This document shows, piece by piece, positions 27,484-36,639 of a DNA stretch of 64,000 nt. Each line of letters begins with the position of its first letter. Position 1 is the stretch's first letter. The notes beneath the pieces are model-generated. The model made no database searches. It was not told the DNA's origin and was given only the letters and a program-made list of their open reading frames with translations. The position numbers and the translations under genes are program-made. Source of the stretch: Pedobacter changchengzhani (GTDB taxonomy: Bacteria; Bacteroidota; Bacteroidia; Sphingobacteriales; Sphingobacteriaceae); contig NZ_SJCY01000001.1 of NCBI RefSeq assembly GCF_004354365.1, positions 248,001 to 312,000 on the forward strand, in the 5' to 3' direction.

Positions 27484-28647
27484 ATGATAACTTATTTTTC
27501 TGCCGATTGGATATTCCCAGTTTCTAGTCCACCAATAAAAAATGGTGCAGTTGCTATTAATAGCAATGGAGAAATTATAGAGGTATGTACAGAAATCGAA
27601 TTCAAAAAGCTAAATATCATTATCGATAAATATAAGGGAGCAATTGTTCCTGGTTTTATAAATACACATTGCCATTTAGAACTATCGCACCTGCACGGAA
27701 AAATTGAAGAACACACTGGTTTGCCATTATTTATAAAAAGCGTTTTAGCGCATAGGCAACAAACAGAAACAGAAGTAACATCCGCTATGCAAAATGCAGA
27801 TGAAGAAATGTACACAAATGGTATTGTTGCCGTTGGTGATATTTCGAATGTAGCAATCTCAAAATCTATCAAACTAAAAAGTAAACTATACTACCACACG
27901 TTTGTAGAGGTTTTAGGTTTTAATAGGCTTTCGGCACCAATTATAGAAGCTGCGATTCAAGTTAAAAAAGATTTTGCACCTTTAAAAGCTTCTATTGTGC
28001 CACATGCGCCATATTCTGTCTCTGCAGATTTATTTAATGAAATCAACCAAGTGATTGATGACGATGATATTTCATCCATACATAATCAAGAAACCAAAGG
28101 AGAAAATGATCTATTTGAAAATGGAAAGGGCACTTTCGCCGATTTTTTTGCTGAAATTGATATTGCACAAAGTGATGCTCACAATAAAGGAAGAAATTCG
28201 TTGCATTATCATTTGCCACTTCTAAATAAAAATATAAATACTTTACTGGTGCACAATACTTTCTCTGGCAAGGCCGATGTAGATTTTGCGAATGGTGTGC
28301 ATGAAAAATTATTTTGGTGTTTATGTCCGAATGCGAATTTATACATCGAAAATAATTTACCGGATGTAAATTTGTTGGCAACAGAAAACCTAAAAATTAC
28401 ACTGGGAACGGATAGTTTGGCGAGTAACCACCAGCTGAATATTTTGGCGGAGATGCAGGTTTTACAAATTCAAAAAAATATTGATTTTGAAGAACTCCTT
28501 AAGTGGGCAACGTTAAACGGCGCTGAGTTTTTAAAAATAGAGAAGCTATATGGAAGTATCGAAAAGGGAAAAAGGCCAGGTTTAAATCTTATCCAACTTT
28601 CGAATGATTTTAAGATTAAGGATATTAAAGTGCAGAAGCTGTGCTAG
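27484..28647 (+). CDS. Metal-dependent amidohydrolase (aminodeoxyfutalosine deaminase/chlorohydrolase-like)
   Basis: This 387-residue protein has the amidohydrolase metal motif GFINTHCHLELSHLHG, then PHAPYSV, SIHNQET and a late GTDSLASN with the metal Asp. The HCHLELS signature is the form found in the deaminase branch that includes aminodeoxyfutalosine deaminase of the alternative menaquinone pathway, as well as SAH/guanine-type deaminases. Substrate is therefore uncertain. The frame extends to 27319, but that 55-residue extension is translated intergenic repeat. The ATG at 27484 fits the family start. Confidence 0.75.
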   Translation: MITYFSADWIFPVSSPPIKNGAVAINSNGEIIEVCTEIEFKKLNIIIDKYKGAIVPGFINTHCHLELSHLHGKIEEHTGLPLFIKSVLAHRQQTETEVTSAMQNADEEMYTNGIVAVGDISNVAISKSIKLKSKLYYHTFVEVLGFNRLSAPIIEAAIQVKKDFAPLKASIVPHAPYSVSADLFNEINQVIDDDDISSIHNQETKGENDLFENGKGTFADFFAEIDIAQSDAHNKGRNSLHYHLPLLNKNINTLLVHNTFSGKADVDFANGVHEKLFWCLCPNANLYIENNLPDVNLLATENLKITLGTDSLASNHQLNILAEMQVLQIQKNIDFEELLKWATLNGAEFLKIEKLYGSIEKGKRPGLNLIQLSNDFKIKDIKVQKLC

Positions 28648-28694
28648 TTTTTTCGTGTTATTTACGCCTGACCTAACACTTAAAAAAAAACTAG
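28644..28694. other. Long hairpin after the amidohydrolase gene
   Basis: CTAGTTTTTT and AAAAAACTAG flank GTGTTA (28655-28660) and TAACAC (28674-28679), giving an almost continuous stem around a 13-nt loop. The T run precedes the stem and the A run follows it, so this is not a standard terminator. It may be an RNA-stabilising 3' hairpin. Confidence 0.4.
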
Positions 28695-28716
28695 GAGTAT
28701 ATCATTTGTAATGATT

Positions 28717-28747
28717 TTTGCAGCTTAATATTTTTTGTTTAAATTTG
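28717..28747 (+). promoter_or_regulatory. Full Bacteroidota promoter for the second antitoxin
   Basis: TTTG (28717-28720), 19 nt, then TAAATTTG (28740-28747) is a complete match to the TTTG-N19-21-TAnnTTTG consensus. Transcription would begin within a few bases of the ATG at 28752, so the message is probably leaderless or nearly so. Confidence 0.7.
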
Positions 28748-28751
28748 ATTT

Positions 28752-28949
28752 ATGTCAACGTTAACTGTACATCCTGAGAATCAGGAGCAACTTTCTGCTC
28801 TAAAGGTATTTATGAAAGCCTTTAATATCGTATTCGAGGAAAACAAGCAACCATATAATGCTCAATTTATTAATAAAATGAGGCTGAGTAAAGAGCAAGC
28901 TTCTAAAGGCGAAACCGTAAAGGTTACTTTAGATGAGATATGGAAATAG
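28752..28949 (+). CDS. Orphaned YoeB-type antitoxin (DUF2683-like)
   Basis: This 65-residue protein begins MSTLTVHPENQEQLSALKVF, paralogous at its N-terminus to the antitoxin at 25805-26047. It is followed by a short charged C-terminus ending VTLDEIWK. It overlaps the start of the broken toxin gene by 10 nt. The antitoxin itself looks intact and has a good promoter, so it may persist as a solo antitoxin able to counter related toxins. No catalytic function is expected. Confidence 0.72.
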   Translation: MSTLTVHPENQEQLSALKVFMKAFNIVFEENKQPYNAQFINKMRLSKEQASKGETVKVTLDEIWK

Positions 28950-29200
28950 AGTTTACACTAATTGCTATTGAAGATTTAAAGTATTTCAAAAAATCTGGAA
29001 ACCAAGCGGTTTTAAAAAAGGTTCGTGCGTTATTAGAAAGTATTCAAGAAAATCCTTTTTCGGGCATTGGTAAGCCTGAGGCGCTTAAATATTAACAAAT
29101 CGGTAATTGGTCTAGAAGAATTAATCAAGAACATCGACTGATATATGAGGTTCAAGAAAATCGAATTCTTGTCCATTCTCTGAAAGGACATTACTTGTAG
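28940..29200 (+). pseudogene. YoeB-family toxin gene with in-frame stop
   Basis: Starting at the ATG in the end of the antitoxin gene, 51 codons run to TAA at 29093-29095. The same frame then continues as QIGNWSRRINQEHRLIYEV and KGHYL to TAG at 29198-29200. Before the stop it reads NPFSGIGKPEALKY. All the YoeB motifs are thus present in one frame, interrupted only by the TAA. A single substitution from a sense codon such as GAA or AAA explains it. Loss of the catalytic C-terminal half should abolish toxicity. Confidence 0.85.
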
Positions 29201-29214
29201 CTTATTAAATATCA

Positions 29215-30168
29215 ATGATAAACCCAATCTGCAAACTCTTTAATATTAAATTCCCCATCATACAGGCTGGCATGGTTTGGTGCAGTGGTTGGAAACTGGC
29301 CTCGGCGGTGTCTAATGCAGGTGGTTTAGGTATTATTGGTGCTGGTTCGATGTATCCCGAGGTTTTAAGAACGCACATTCAAAAGTGTAAACTCGCAACT
29401 GATAAACCCTTCGCGGTTAATGTTCCTTTGCTCTATCCAAATATTAAAGAAATTATCAATATTGTTATCGAAGAACGAGTTAAAATTGTTTTTACCTCGG
29501 CTGGAAACCCATCAACTTGGACAACAACTTTAAAAGAAAAAGGAATAACGGTGGTGCACGTAATTGCGAATACCAAGTTCGCATTAAAGGCGCAAGAAGC
29601 TGGAGTAGATGCAGTCGTTGCAGAAGGTTTTGAAGCTGGCGGACATAACGGTCGGGAAGAAACAACCACATTATGTTTAATCCCGATGATAAAAGATGCT
29701 GTAAAAATCCCGGTAATTGCTGCGGGTGGTATTGCCAGTGGGCGGGCAATGTTGGCTTGCTTTGCTTTGGGTGCAAATGCGGTTCAAATAGGTTCGGCAT
29801 TTGCTGTTGCCGAAGAATCATCTGCACATCCGCTCTTTAAACAAAAAATTCTTTCATCAGCCGAAGGCGATACCAAATTGGCAATGAAAAAACTCGTGCC
29901 TGTTAGATTATTGAAAAACGAATTCGCAGAAGCCGTTACACTTGCCGAAGCGCAAGGCGCAGATCAAGAAAAATTAATACAATTACTTGGTAAAGCGAGA
30001 GCGAAGTTGGGCATGTTCGAAGGCGATATGCAAAACGGAGAACTGGAAATTGGACAGGTAGCCGCAATGCTTAAAGAGATAAAACCCGCAAAGCAGATTT
30101 TGGATGACATTTGGGAGGAGTTTTTATTCATCAAAAAGAATTTATCTGAATACGATTTTGATACTTAA
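29215..30168 (+). CDS. NAD(P)H-dependent flavin oxidoreductase, nitronate monooxygenase/FabK-like
   Basis: This 317-residue TIM-barrel FMN enzyme of the NMO/FabK family has the N-terminal FPIIQAGMVWCSGWKLASAV. The phosphate-binding AEGFEAGGHNGREETTT is followed by PVIAAGGIASGRAMLACFALGA and QIGSAFAVAEES. It oxidises alkyl nitronates or reduces enoyl-ACP, and motif differences are too small to choose. The gene starts 14 nt after the broken toxin. The length is normal. Confidence 0.88.
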   Translation: MINPICKLFNIKFPIIQAGMVWCSGWKLASAVSNAGGLGIIGAGSMYPEVLRTHIQKCKLATDKPFAVNVPLLYPNIKEIINIVIEERVKIVFTSAGNPSTWTTTLKEKGITVVHVIANTKFALKAQEAGVDAVVAEGFEAGGHNGREETTTLCLIPMIKDAVKIPVIAAGGIASGRAMLACFALGANAVQIGSAFAVAEESSAHPLFKQKILSSAEGDTKLAMKKLVPVRLLKNEFAEAVTLAEAQGADQEKLIQLLGKARAKLGMFEGDMQNGELEIGQVAAMLKEIKPAKQILDDIWEEFLFIKKNLSEYDFDT

Positions 30169-30204
30169 CTTTACAGCATTTAACATTTCAACTTTCCAAC
30201 ACCA

Positions 30205-30489
30205 GTGAAACACATTAAAATAAAAATTAAGGGTAAAGTACAGGGCGTTTTTTTTAGGGCAAGCACAAAAGCCGTAGCCGACCAAATGGGTGTAAAAGGT
30301 TTTGTAAAAAACGAAAAAGATGGTTCGGTATATGTAGAAGCAGAGGCTGACGAAATTACTTTGGATGTATTTAAAGAATGGTGTAACGAGGGGCCAGAAA
30401 AATCAAAAGTAGAAAACGTAGAAATTATAGAAGGCGAACTGAAAAACTATCGTAATTTTGATGTGGTAAAAAAAGTAGCAAGTATTTAG
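30205..30489 (+). CDS. acyP: Acylphosphatase
   Basis: This 94-residue enzyme hydrolyses acyl phosphates. The signature KGKVQGVFFRASTKAVADQM holds the catalytic Arg in FFRAS, and VKGFVKNEKDGSVYVEAEA holds the catalytic Asn in VKN. The start is GTG at 30205, placed 36 nt after the flavin oxidoreductase. No ATG fits the family N-terminus. It is an ordinary full-length member. Confidence 0.93.
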   Translation: MKHIKIKIKGKVQGVFFRASTKAVADQMGVKGFVKNEKDGSVYVEAEADEITLDVFKEWCNEGPEKSKVENVEIIEGELKNYRNFDVVKKVASI

Positions 30490-30563
30490 TATCAAGGCCA
30501 GAAAATGAGCTCAATATTTATACGAAATAAATTTTCTTGATACTTTTATCTCGATCCTAAAAA

Positions 30564-32051
30564 ATGTCTGTTTATAAAAAATTTCTTGGTCAAACAATGG
30601 TTTATGGTATCAGTACCATATTTTCTAGGTTGTTTAACTTTATTTTAACGCCAATTTATACCAGTGTTTTCCCAACCAATATCTACGGGATTTTTACCAA
30701 AATGTTCAGCTATGTTTCCATTATAAATCCAATTTTGGCTTTTGGAATGGAGACAACTTATTTTAGATATCTAAATAAGCATTCGGATAGGAAAGAGGAA
30801 GTTTATAACAATAGTTTTTTGGTAATTGGTTTTATTGCCACATTATTTCTAATAACAGGATTAATTTTTTCTGATTTTTTAGCCCGATACACGTTAACTG
30901 AAAGCATTAGTCAGTTGCCAAATCAAATATTATATGTAAAGTACTTTGTATGGATACTTTTTTTCGATGCCATAAGCGTAATTCCTTTTGCTAAGTTACG
31001 TGCCGATGGAAAACCGCTGCGGTACAGTGTTATAAAATTTTTAAATATTGGTGTTTTTGTTAGCCTAAATTTAATATTTATCTATGCAATTCCATTTTTA
31101 ATTGCGCACGGAGGTAGTGTAGGCACATGGTTTTCATCGTGGTATAAAGGCATTTGGGTGGGTTATGTTTTCATTGCAAACTTAATTGCCAGTATTTCTA
31201 CGTTCATCTTCTTGCTCCCTCAGTTTTTAGAAATTAGATTTAGGTTTAACAAATCATTGTTTTATGATATGTTCGGGTACAGTTGGCCGGTACTTATCGC
31301 CAATTTATCTTTCATTATAAACGAAAATTTAGACAAGATTTTGTTAGGTAAATATCTTCCCAGTGCCATTGCCGATCACGAAACGGGAATTTACGGCGCT
31401 GTATGCAAGCTCGCTATTTTTATCAGTATTTTTAATACGGCTTTTCGACTGGGTGCAGAGCCCTTCTTTTTTAGTCACGCTAAAAACGCAAATGCCAAAA
31501 ACACTTACGCATCTATTTTATACTATTTTGTTTTGGCACTTGCGCTTTTGTTTGTGGGTTTAACGGCAAACATCGAAATATTAAAACACTTTATTAACCA
31601 TAAATATTGGGTGGGTTTGCCTGCAGTACCATATTTGCTTTTTGGCTATGTATGTTTAGGTATTTACATGAATCTTTCTATTTGGTATCGATTATCAGAT
31701 CAAACTCGTTTTGGCTTATATATCTCATTAGTGGGCGCCGTATTTACCATCGTAATGAACATTATTTTGATTCCAATTTACAGTTATATGGGTTCTGCGG
31801 TAGTTTCTATGATGGCTTATTTTATAATTATGGTTATTTCGTACGTTTTAGGGCAGAAATATTATCCAATACCTTATAAAATTAAACGGATGTCGGCGTA
31901 TTTATTAACTTCCATCCTAATTGTTTATTTATCTTTTTGGGTATTTAATCGAAATATTTACATTGGTAATGGATTATTGGTGTTGTTTTTGGCTATAATT
32001 GCCTATTTTGAAAAGACAGAAATAAAAAAAATGATCAAAAGCGCAGAATAA
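30564..32051 (+). CDS. Oligosaccharide flippase family membrane protein (Wzx/MATE-like)
   Basis: This 495-residue polytopic protein has about 12-14 hydrophobic helices. It opens MSVYKKFLGQTMVYGISTIF, the usual start of the polysaccharide transporter/flippase family in Bacteroidota, and GMETTYFRYL follows. It should move lipid-linked glycans across the inner membrane. It lies 12 kb from the polysaccharide locus, in a separate conserved-looking group with TPR, DUF4292 and EnvC-like genes. It is therefore probably a core-genome flippase, not the cognate Wzx of the locus. Confidence 0.82.
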   Translation: MSVYKKFLGQTMVYGISTIFSRLFNFILTPIYTSVFPTNIYGIFTKMFSYVSIINPILAFGMETTYFRYLNKHSDRKEEVYNNSFLVIGFIATLFLITGLIFSDFLARYTLTESISQLPNQILYVKYFVWILFFDAISVIPFAKLRADGKPLRYSVIKFLNIGVFVSLNLIFIYAIPFLIAHGGSVGTWFSSWYKGIWVGYVFIANLIASISTFIFLLPQFLEIRFRFNKSLFYDMFGYSWPVLIANLSFIINENLDKILLGKYLPSAIADHETGIYGAVCKLAIFISIFNTAFRLGAEPFFFSHAKNANAKNTYASILYYFVLALALLFVGLTANIEILKHFINHKYWVGLPAVPYLLFGYVCLGIYMNLSIWYRLSDQTRFGLYISLVGAVFTIVMNIILIPIYSYMGSAVVSMMAYFIIMVISYVLGQKYYPIPYKIKRMSAYLLTSILIVYLSFWVFNRNIYIGNGLLVLFLAIIAYFEKTEIKKMIKSAE

Positions 32052-32060
32052 GTAGCAATT

Positions 32061-33758
32061 ATGAGTTTAAAGCAATGTGTATTTCTCGGTTTTTTTCTGA
32101 TCAATACTAGCGTATTTGCTCAAAAGGCTTCTAATCTGAGAAATGAGGCAGACAGCAACATGGTTAAGCAACTGTTTTTTGCAGGGTTGCGTGAAAAAAT
32201 GAACGAAAATTATGTTGTTGCTTCAAATAACTTTTCAAAAATTGTTAGCCTCGATCCTAAAAATGATGTGGCCTACTTCGAATTGGCAACCACCAACGTG
32301 CGAATGGATAAGTTTAAAGAGGCAGAGATTAACGTAAAACAAGCCATTAAAATTAACGGGGATAATAAATGGTATTGGATATTGCTTTCAGAATTGCAAA
32401 AGCGCAATAACAATATGCCAGAATTAATCGTAACATTAAATCAACTTATTAAACTAGACCCAGCGCGTGATGCTTATTATTTTGATCGGGCGAACGCACA
32501 GTTTATCTCCAATAAAATAGAAGATGCCCAAAAAACCTACGATGAAATTGAAACTAAATTCGGATTATCACCGGATTTAACACAGGCTAGAGAACGCTTA
32601 TCAAACGTAAAAAATGCTGATCAGGATGGTTCGATAATTACCCCAAATAATAGTAAAGCCGACAACGACTACTACGTAAAGCTAGCAACTGCGCAGTTGC
32701 TAAATAAAAATAGAGAAGAAGCAATTGATATTTTGCAGAAAGCAGTGTTTGAAGTGCCAGAACACTTCGAGGTTAATTTAGCACTTGCTAGCATTTACTT
32801 TATCCAAGGTTATGATGATCTTTCTGTTGCTACGCTGAAGCAGGCAATTGAAAATCCAAAAATCCCCTTAGATGATAAAATCGAATTAATAGTGTCTCTT
32901 TTTCCAAAAGTGAAAGATACCGAATTTGTTGGCCGCCTTACAGAAATAAGTAAGCTTTTAACGAATATAAGCCCAACTGAAGCCAAAGTTTTTGCACTTT
33001 ATGGCAATATTTTATATCAACAGAACAACTTGAAAGAAGCGCTTCCACAATATTTAAGTGCTTTAAAATTAAACTCAAAAATTTATTCGGTTTGGGAAGC
33101 TGTAATCGAAATACAAACCGCACTAGGAAATTACAAAGAGGCGTTGAAAACTTGCAATGAAGCATTATCTATTTACCCCAACCAGGCAAGTTTATATTAT
33201 TATAACGGTTTCGCTTTGTTTAAAACTGGAAAAACCGACCTTGCCTTAAGTAATTTAGATAGCGCACTCCAGTTGGATACAGAAAATAAACTGCATCAAT
33301 CTCAAGTTTATCAGCTTAAAGGCGATATTTACATTAATCAGAAAAATTTTCATGCAGCAAAATTAGCGTTTGAAAAGGCAATCGATCTCGATGCTAATAA
33401 TTATCTTGTAATGAATAATTATGCCTATTATCTCGCATTGCGAAATGATGAGTTATTAAAGGCAGAGAAATTTGCAAAAATAGCGGCAAATGCAGTAACC
33501 ACTAGCGCTTCATTTGCAGATACTTATGCCTTCGTGCTTTTTAAACTTCAAAAATATGATTTGGCGCAACAATGGATAGAAAAAGCAATTCAAAACATTA
33601 GCACAAGAAATGATGTTTATTTTGAGCGTTATGGGGATATTCTGTATATGCAGGGCAATAAAGATGGCGCTTTGCAACAGTGGCAAAAAGCTAAGGAGTT
33701 AGGAAATGAATCACAAATTTTAAATAAAAAAATAAATGAGAAGAAATATATTAAGTAG
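32061..33758 (+). CDS. Tetratricopeptide-repeat protein, exported
   Basis: This 565-residue protein has a signal peptide ending SVFAQ (about residue 21). Many TPR units extend from about residue 50 to the C-terminus, for example the ...ALKTCNEALSIYPNQASLYY and AFEKAIDLDANNY helix pairs. TPR arrays mediate protein-protein contacts, and this one is presumably periplasmic. It overlaps the next gene (DUF4292) by 23 nt and follows the flippase by 9 nt, so the set is probably one operon. A specific role is unknown. Confidence 0.85.
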   Translation: MSLKQCVFLGFFLINTSVFAQKASNLRNEADSNMVKQLFFAGLREKMNENYVVASNNFSKIVSLDPKNDVAYFELATTNVRMDKFKEAEINVKQAIKINGDNKWYWILLSELQKRNNNMPELIVTLNQLIKLDPARDAYYFDRANAQFISNKIEDAQKTYDEIETKFGLSPDLTQARERLSNVKNADQDGSIITPNNSKADNDYYVKLATAQLLNKNREEAIDILQKAVFEVPEHFEVNLALASIYFIQGYDDLSVATLKQAIENPKIPLDDKIELIVSLFPKVKDTEFVGRLTEISKLLTNISPTEAKVFALYGNILYQQNNLKEALPQYLSALKLNSKIYSVWEAVIEIQTALGNYKEALKTCNEALSIYPNQASLYYYNGFALFKTGKTDLALSNLDSALQLDTENKLHQSQVYQLKGDIYINQKNFHAAKLAFEKAIDLDANNYLVMNNYAYYLALRNDELLKAEKFAKIAANAVTTSASFADTYAFVLFKLQKYDLAQQWIEKAIQNISTRNDVYFERYGDILYMQGNKDGALQQWQKAKELGNESQILNKKINEKKYIK

Positions 33759-34527
33759 CATAGCGCTATTATTGGTTGTAGTTTTGGGTTCTGCCTGTAA
33801 AACAAAAAAAGTTATTGCGGTTGCACCAACAGTTGTTGTAGAAAATAAAACAGATCGATCTAAAGCTGAAACATTAACATTGTTAAACAGTAAGCAATTT
33901 AAGTTTAAAACACTTTCTTTAAAGGCAAAGGCAAGTTTAGAGATTAATGGCGAAGCAAACGATGTAACGATGAATATTCGTATTAAAGATAAACAAACAA
34001 TTTGGGTAAGTGTAACCGCAGTTGGTGGTATTGTAGAGGTTGCCCGTGCTTTAATAACGCCTGATAGCATTAAGATTATTGATAAAATAAACAATAAATA
34101 CATTAAAAAACCTTTTAACTATATATACAGCTTTACCAACAAACAAATTAATTTTAATACGCTTCAGAATGTGTTAACAGGCAATGCGATTGACGAGTTT
34201 TTGACCGAAAAATCGATGGTTAAACAAGAAAATGGCGTTTGGACAATTGCAGGCAGCGATGAAGATTTAGATTATAAACTTGTTTTTAATACATTTTTAA
34301 AAATTGCTGAAACAGATTTAAACGACTCGAAAAATAGCCAAGCTTTAAAAGTAAATTACAGTGATTACAAAATGATAGATAGTTCAATGTTTCCAGAAAA
34401 TATGGTCATTAATACACTATCTGGAAAAAAGAAAATTGGTATTAATTTAATGTTTATAAAGATTGATAATAATGTTCCTGTTGATTTCCCGTTTACAGTT
34501 CCGAAGAGGTTAGAAGTAGTTAATTAA
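33736..34527 (+). CDS. DUF4292 lipoprotein
   Basis: This 263-residue protein has a type II signal peptide with lipobox LGSAC (Cys about residue 21). DUF4292 is a Bacteroidota-typical family with a LolA/LolB-like outline. Features seen are LKAKASLEINGEANDVTMNIRI and a C-terminal half of alternating strands. It may help lipoprotein or outer-membrane biogenesis, by inference only. The start lies within the end of the TPR gene, so translation is probably coupled. Confidence 0.8.
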   Translation: MRRNILSSIALLLVVVLGSACKTKKVIAVAPTVVVENKTDRSKAETLTLLNSKQFKFKTLSLKAKASLEINGEANDVTMNIRIKDKQTIWVSVTAVGGIVEVARALITPDSIKIIDKINNKYIKKPFNYIYSFTNKQINFNTLQNVLTGNAIDEFLTEKSMVKQENGVWTIAGSDEDLDYKLVFNTFLKIAETDLNDSKNSQALKVNYSDYKMIDSSMFPENMVINTLSGKKKIGINLMFIKIDNNVPVDFPFTVPKRLEVVN

Positions 34528-34649
34528 AATTTTCTAGCACTTTTTTAAGAATTAAATCGCATTACTTTTTTTAATACTTTGCTTTTATAGTGATGAAGAT
34601 TTTATGAAGTTGCTGTATTTAAAGAGTTTCCAAAGCTCAGATCTTAATT

Positions 34650-34684
34650 TTTGACCCTTTTTACTGTAAAAATTTATACTTTTG
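34650..34684 (+). promoter_or_regulatory. Promoter of the EnvC-like gene
   Basis: TTTG at 34650-34653 and TACTTTTG at 34677-34684 form a consensus pair with a 23-nt spacer. The ATG at 34690 lies only 5 nt after the -7 box, which predicts a leaderless or nearly leaderless mRNA. Confidence 0.6.
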
Positions 34685-34689
34685 CCATA

Positions 34690-35982
34690 ATGAAGCTGTA
34701 CAAACTCTTAATTACCCTACTTTTTACTTTTTTGGCAATAGCTGTATTTGCACAGAGCAGCAATGAGTTGAAGCGAAAAAAAGAAGCTTATGAACGCGAA
34801 ATTGAACAATTACAAAAAGTTTTAAAGAAAACTGCATCGGGTAAAAAACTAACCGTACAGCAGTATAATGCCATTAATACGCAAATTCGATTGCGCCAAA
34901 GTAAGATCGGCGTAATCAATTCTGAAATAAAAAATTTAGATAATCAAATCTCTGCCAACACAAATACCGTACATACGTTGCAAGGTCAGTTAGGAGACTT
35001 GAAAAAAGAGTACGCAGGGATGGTTCGCTTTGCACAGCGAAACAGAAATGCTTACGATAAAATGATGTTTATTTTTGCGGCGAAAGATTTTAATCAAGCT
35101 TACAAACGCATAAAGTATTTGCAACAATTTAGCCAATACCGTAAAAAACAGGCTGGATATATAGAGAGTACAAAAAAAGATTTAAACGGTAAAATTTTGG
35201 TTTTGGATAGAACCTTAAAAGAGAAGAGTAACTTATTAAAAGATCAAGAACGCGAAAAGGATAAGTTGGGCAAAGATAAAAGCGTACAGGCTAATTTGAT
35301 CGGGAAATTTAATAAGCAAGAGAAACAGCTTAAACAAGATATTGCAACGCGTAAAAAACAACAGGCGCAAATAGACAGAGCAATTACGGCTGCAATTAAT
35401 AGAGAAATTGCAGCGCGTAGAAGAGCTGAGGAAGAAGCAAGAGCAGCTGCTGCTAAAGCCGCCGCAATTGCTGCAGCTAAAGCAAGAGCAGAAAATAAAC
35501 CTGTGGCGGCAACACCAGCCGAGGCAAAACCTGCTAAAACTTCTAACAGCGATGTTTTAACGAATACGCCTGCTGATGCGAAACTGTCATCAGGTTTTGA
35601 AAATAACAGGGGAAGATTGCCGTGGCCAGTGGCTACTGGTAGTATAACCGAAAGGTTTGGTGTGCATAAAGTAGATCAGGCGAGTATAAATAACGAAGGC
35701 GTAAATATTACCACTGCGGAGGGATCGAGTGTTAGAGCAGTGTTTGATGGAGAAGTATTTATGGTGCAAACCATTTATGGTAAATATTTTGTAGTTATTA
35801 AACATGGTGATTACTTTACAGTTTATCAGAATTTGCGTTCTGTTAGCGTAAGTAAAGGCGAAAGAGTAAATACAAAACAAACTATTGGTGTAGTGGCCAA
35901 TACCGGTGATGTTGCGGAGTTGCATTTTGAAATAATTCGGGGGCAGAGTAAGCAAAACCCCGAAGCTTGGATTAGTAAATAA
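34690..35982 (+). CDS. EnvC-like murein hydrolase activator (degenerate M23/LytM)
   Basis: This 430-residue exported protein has a signal peptide ending AVFAQ. A coiled coil covers about residues 25-240, including an Ala/Arg-rich stretch. The C-terminal M23 domain has [13 protein letters not shown] and [13 protein letters not shown]. The LytM zinc ligands (HxxxD and HxH) are not all recognisable, so it probably activates amidases and does not cut peptidoglycan itself, as EnvC does. A longer TTG reading from 34651 is rejected because it runs through the promoter. It follows the DUF4292 gene. Confidence 0.85.
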   Translation: MKLYKLLITLLFTFLAIAVFAQSSNELKRKKEAYEREIEQLQKVLKKTASGKKLTVQQYNAINTQIRLRQSKIGVINSEIKNLDNQISANTNTVHTLQGQLGDLKKEYAGMVRFAQRNRNAYDKMMFIFAAKDFNQAYKRIKYLQQFSQYRKKQAGYIESTKKDLNGKILVLDRTLKEKSNLLKDQEREKDKLGKDKSVQANLIGKFNKQEKQLKQDIATRKKQQAQIDRAITAAINREIAARRRAEEEARAAAAKAAAIAAAKARAENKPVAATPAEAKPAKTSNSDVLTNTPADAKLSSGFENNRGRLPWPVATGSITERFGVHKVDQASINNEGVNITTAEGSSVRAVFDGEVFMVQTIYGKYFVVIKHGDYFTVYQNLRSVSVSKGERVNTKQTIGVVANTGDVAELHFEIIRGQSKQNPEAWISK

Positions 35983-36004
35983 ACCTTAGGCAAAATTTAT
36001 TGTC

Positions 36005-36012
36005 TATATTTG
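36005..36012 (+). promoter_or_regulatory. -7 box (TAnnTTTG) of the tatA pair
   Basis: TATATTTG is an exact match and lies 17 nt before the ATG at 36030. It supports that start over a TTG at 36000. Confidence 0.5.
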
Positions 36013-36029
36013 TATTAATAATAATTGTT

Positions 36030-36410
36030 ATGTATCAGGGAACTTTGTTAGAGTTTTTAAATATGGGTGGAGGAGAAATCATCCTCATATTAGTAGTTGT
36101 TCTTTTAATGTTTGGAGGTAAAAAATTGCCCGAACTTGCTAGAGGGCTAGGTAAAGGAATTAGAGAGTTTAAAGACGCATCAGAAGGTGTAAAGCGAGAA
36201 ATACATCGAAATATTAATGGAATGGATAATGAGGAAGTAGTGGTAAATAACAATCAGGCACACCACCCTACTGAACCAAGTACATTTCAGCACAATGAAA
36301 CAGCAGTTGTAGAACCAACTGCAGTGGTAGTTGAAAAAACTGTTGAGGTAAAATTACCTACAAGCACGCCGATTGACGAAATAGTTGCAAACCAAAACGA
36401 TAAAGTATAA
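36030..36410 (+). CDS. tatA: Twin-arginine translocase subunit TatA/E with extended tail
   Basis: This 126-residue protein has one N-terminal membrane helix (about residues 14-28). The Tat hinge and amphipathic helix follow as [20 protein letters not shown], the diagnostic TatA/B block. The remaining 80 residues are a Val/Thr/Glu-rich hydrophilic tail, longer than in most TatA proteins. It forms the pore of the Tat system for folded-protein export. The second, short tatA copy starts 11 nt after it. tatC is not in the window. Confidence 0.88.
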   Translation: MYQGTLLEFLNMGGGEIILILVVVLLMFGGKKLPELARGLGKGIREFKDASEGVKREIHRNINGMDNEEVVVNNNQAHHPTEPSTFQHNETAVVEPTAVVVEKTVEVKLPTSTPIDEIVANQNDKV

Positions 36411-36421
36411 ACCAAAATATT

Positions 36422-36622
36422 ATGTTAAACACAACAATAGCAGCAATGCTTGGCACACCAGAAATTTTACTTATTTTAGCCGGTGTATTATTATTATTCG
36501 GGGGTAAAAAAATTCCAGAATTAATGCGTGGATTAGGTAAAGGTGTAAAAGAATTTAAAGAAGGTAAAGATGGCCCAGAGGGTGATGCTGCCGACATTAA
36601 AAGCGATAACAAACCTTTATAA
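36422..36622 (+). CDS. tatA: Twin-arginine translocase subunit TatA/E, short form
   Basis: This 66-residue protein has a single membrane helix (about residues 12-27) and the block [20 protein letters not shown], almost identical to that in the upstream paralogue, then a short acidic tail. The pair looks like a tandem duplication with divergence outside the core. The two may play TatA- and TatB-like parts. Confidence 0.9.
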   Translation: MLNTTIAAMLGTPEILLILAGVLLLFGGKKIPELMRGLGKGVKEFKEGKDGPEGDAADIKSDNKPL

Positions 36623-36639
36623 ATTTTTAATAGGTAGTT

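Noticed and set aside
28644..28694. Rho-independent terminator of the amidohydrolase
   Set aside because: The T run precedes and the A run follows the stem, so the order is wrong for termination on the + strand. It is kept only as a hairpin.
36000..36029. TTG start for the first TatA
   Set aside because: It overlaps a TAnnTTTG box. The ATG at 36030 gives the normal N-terminus.
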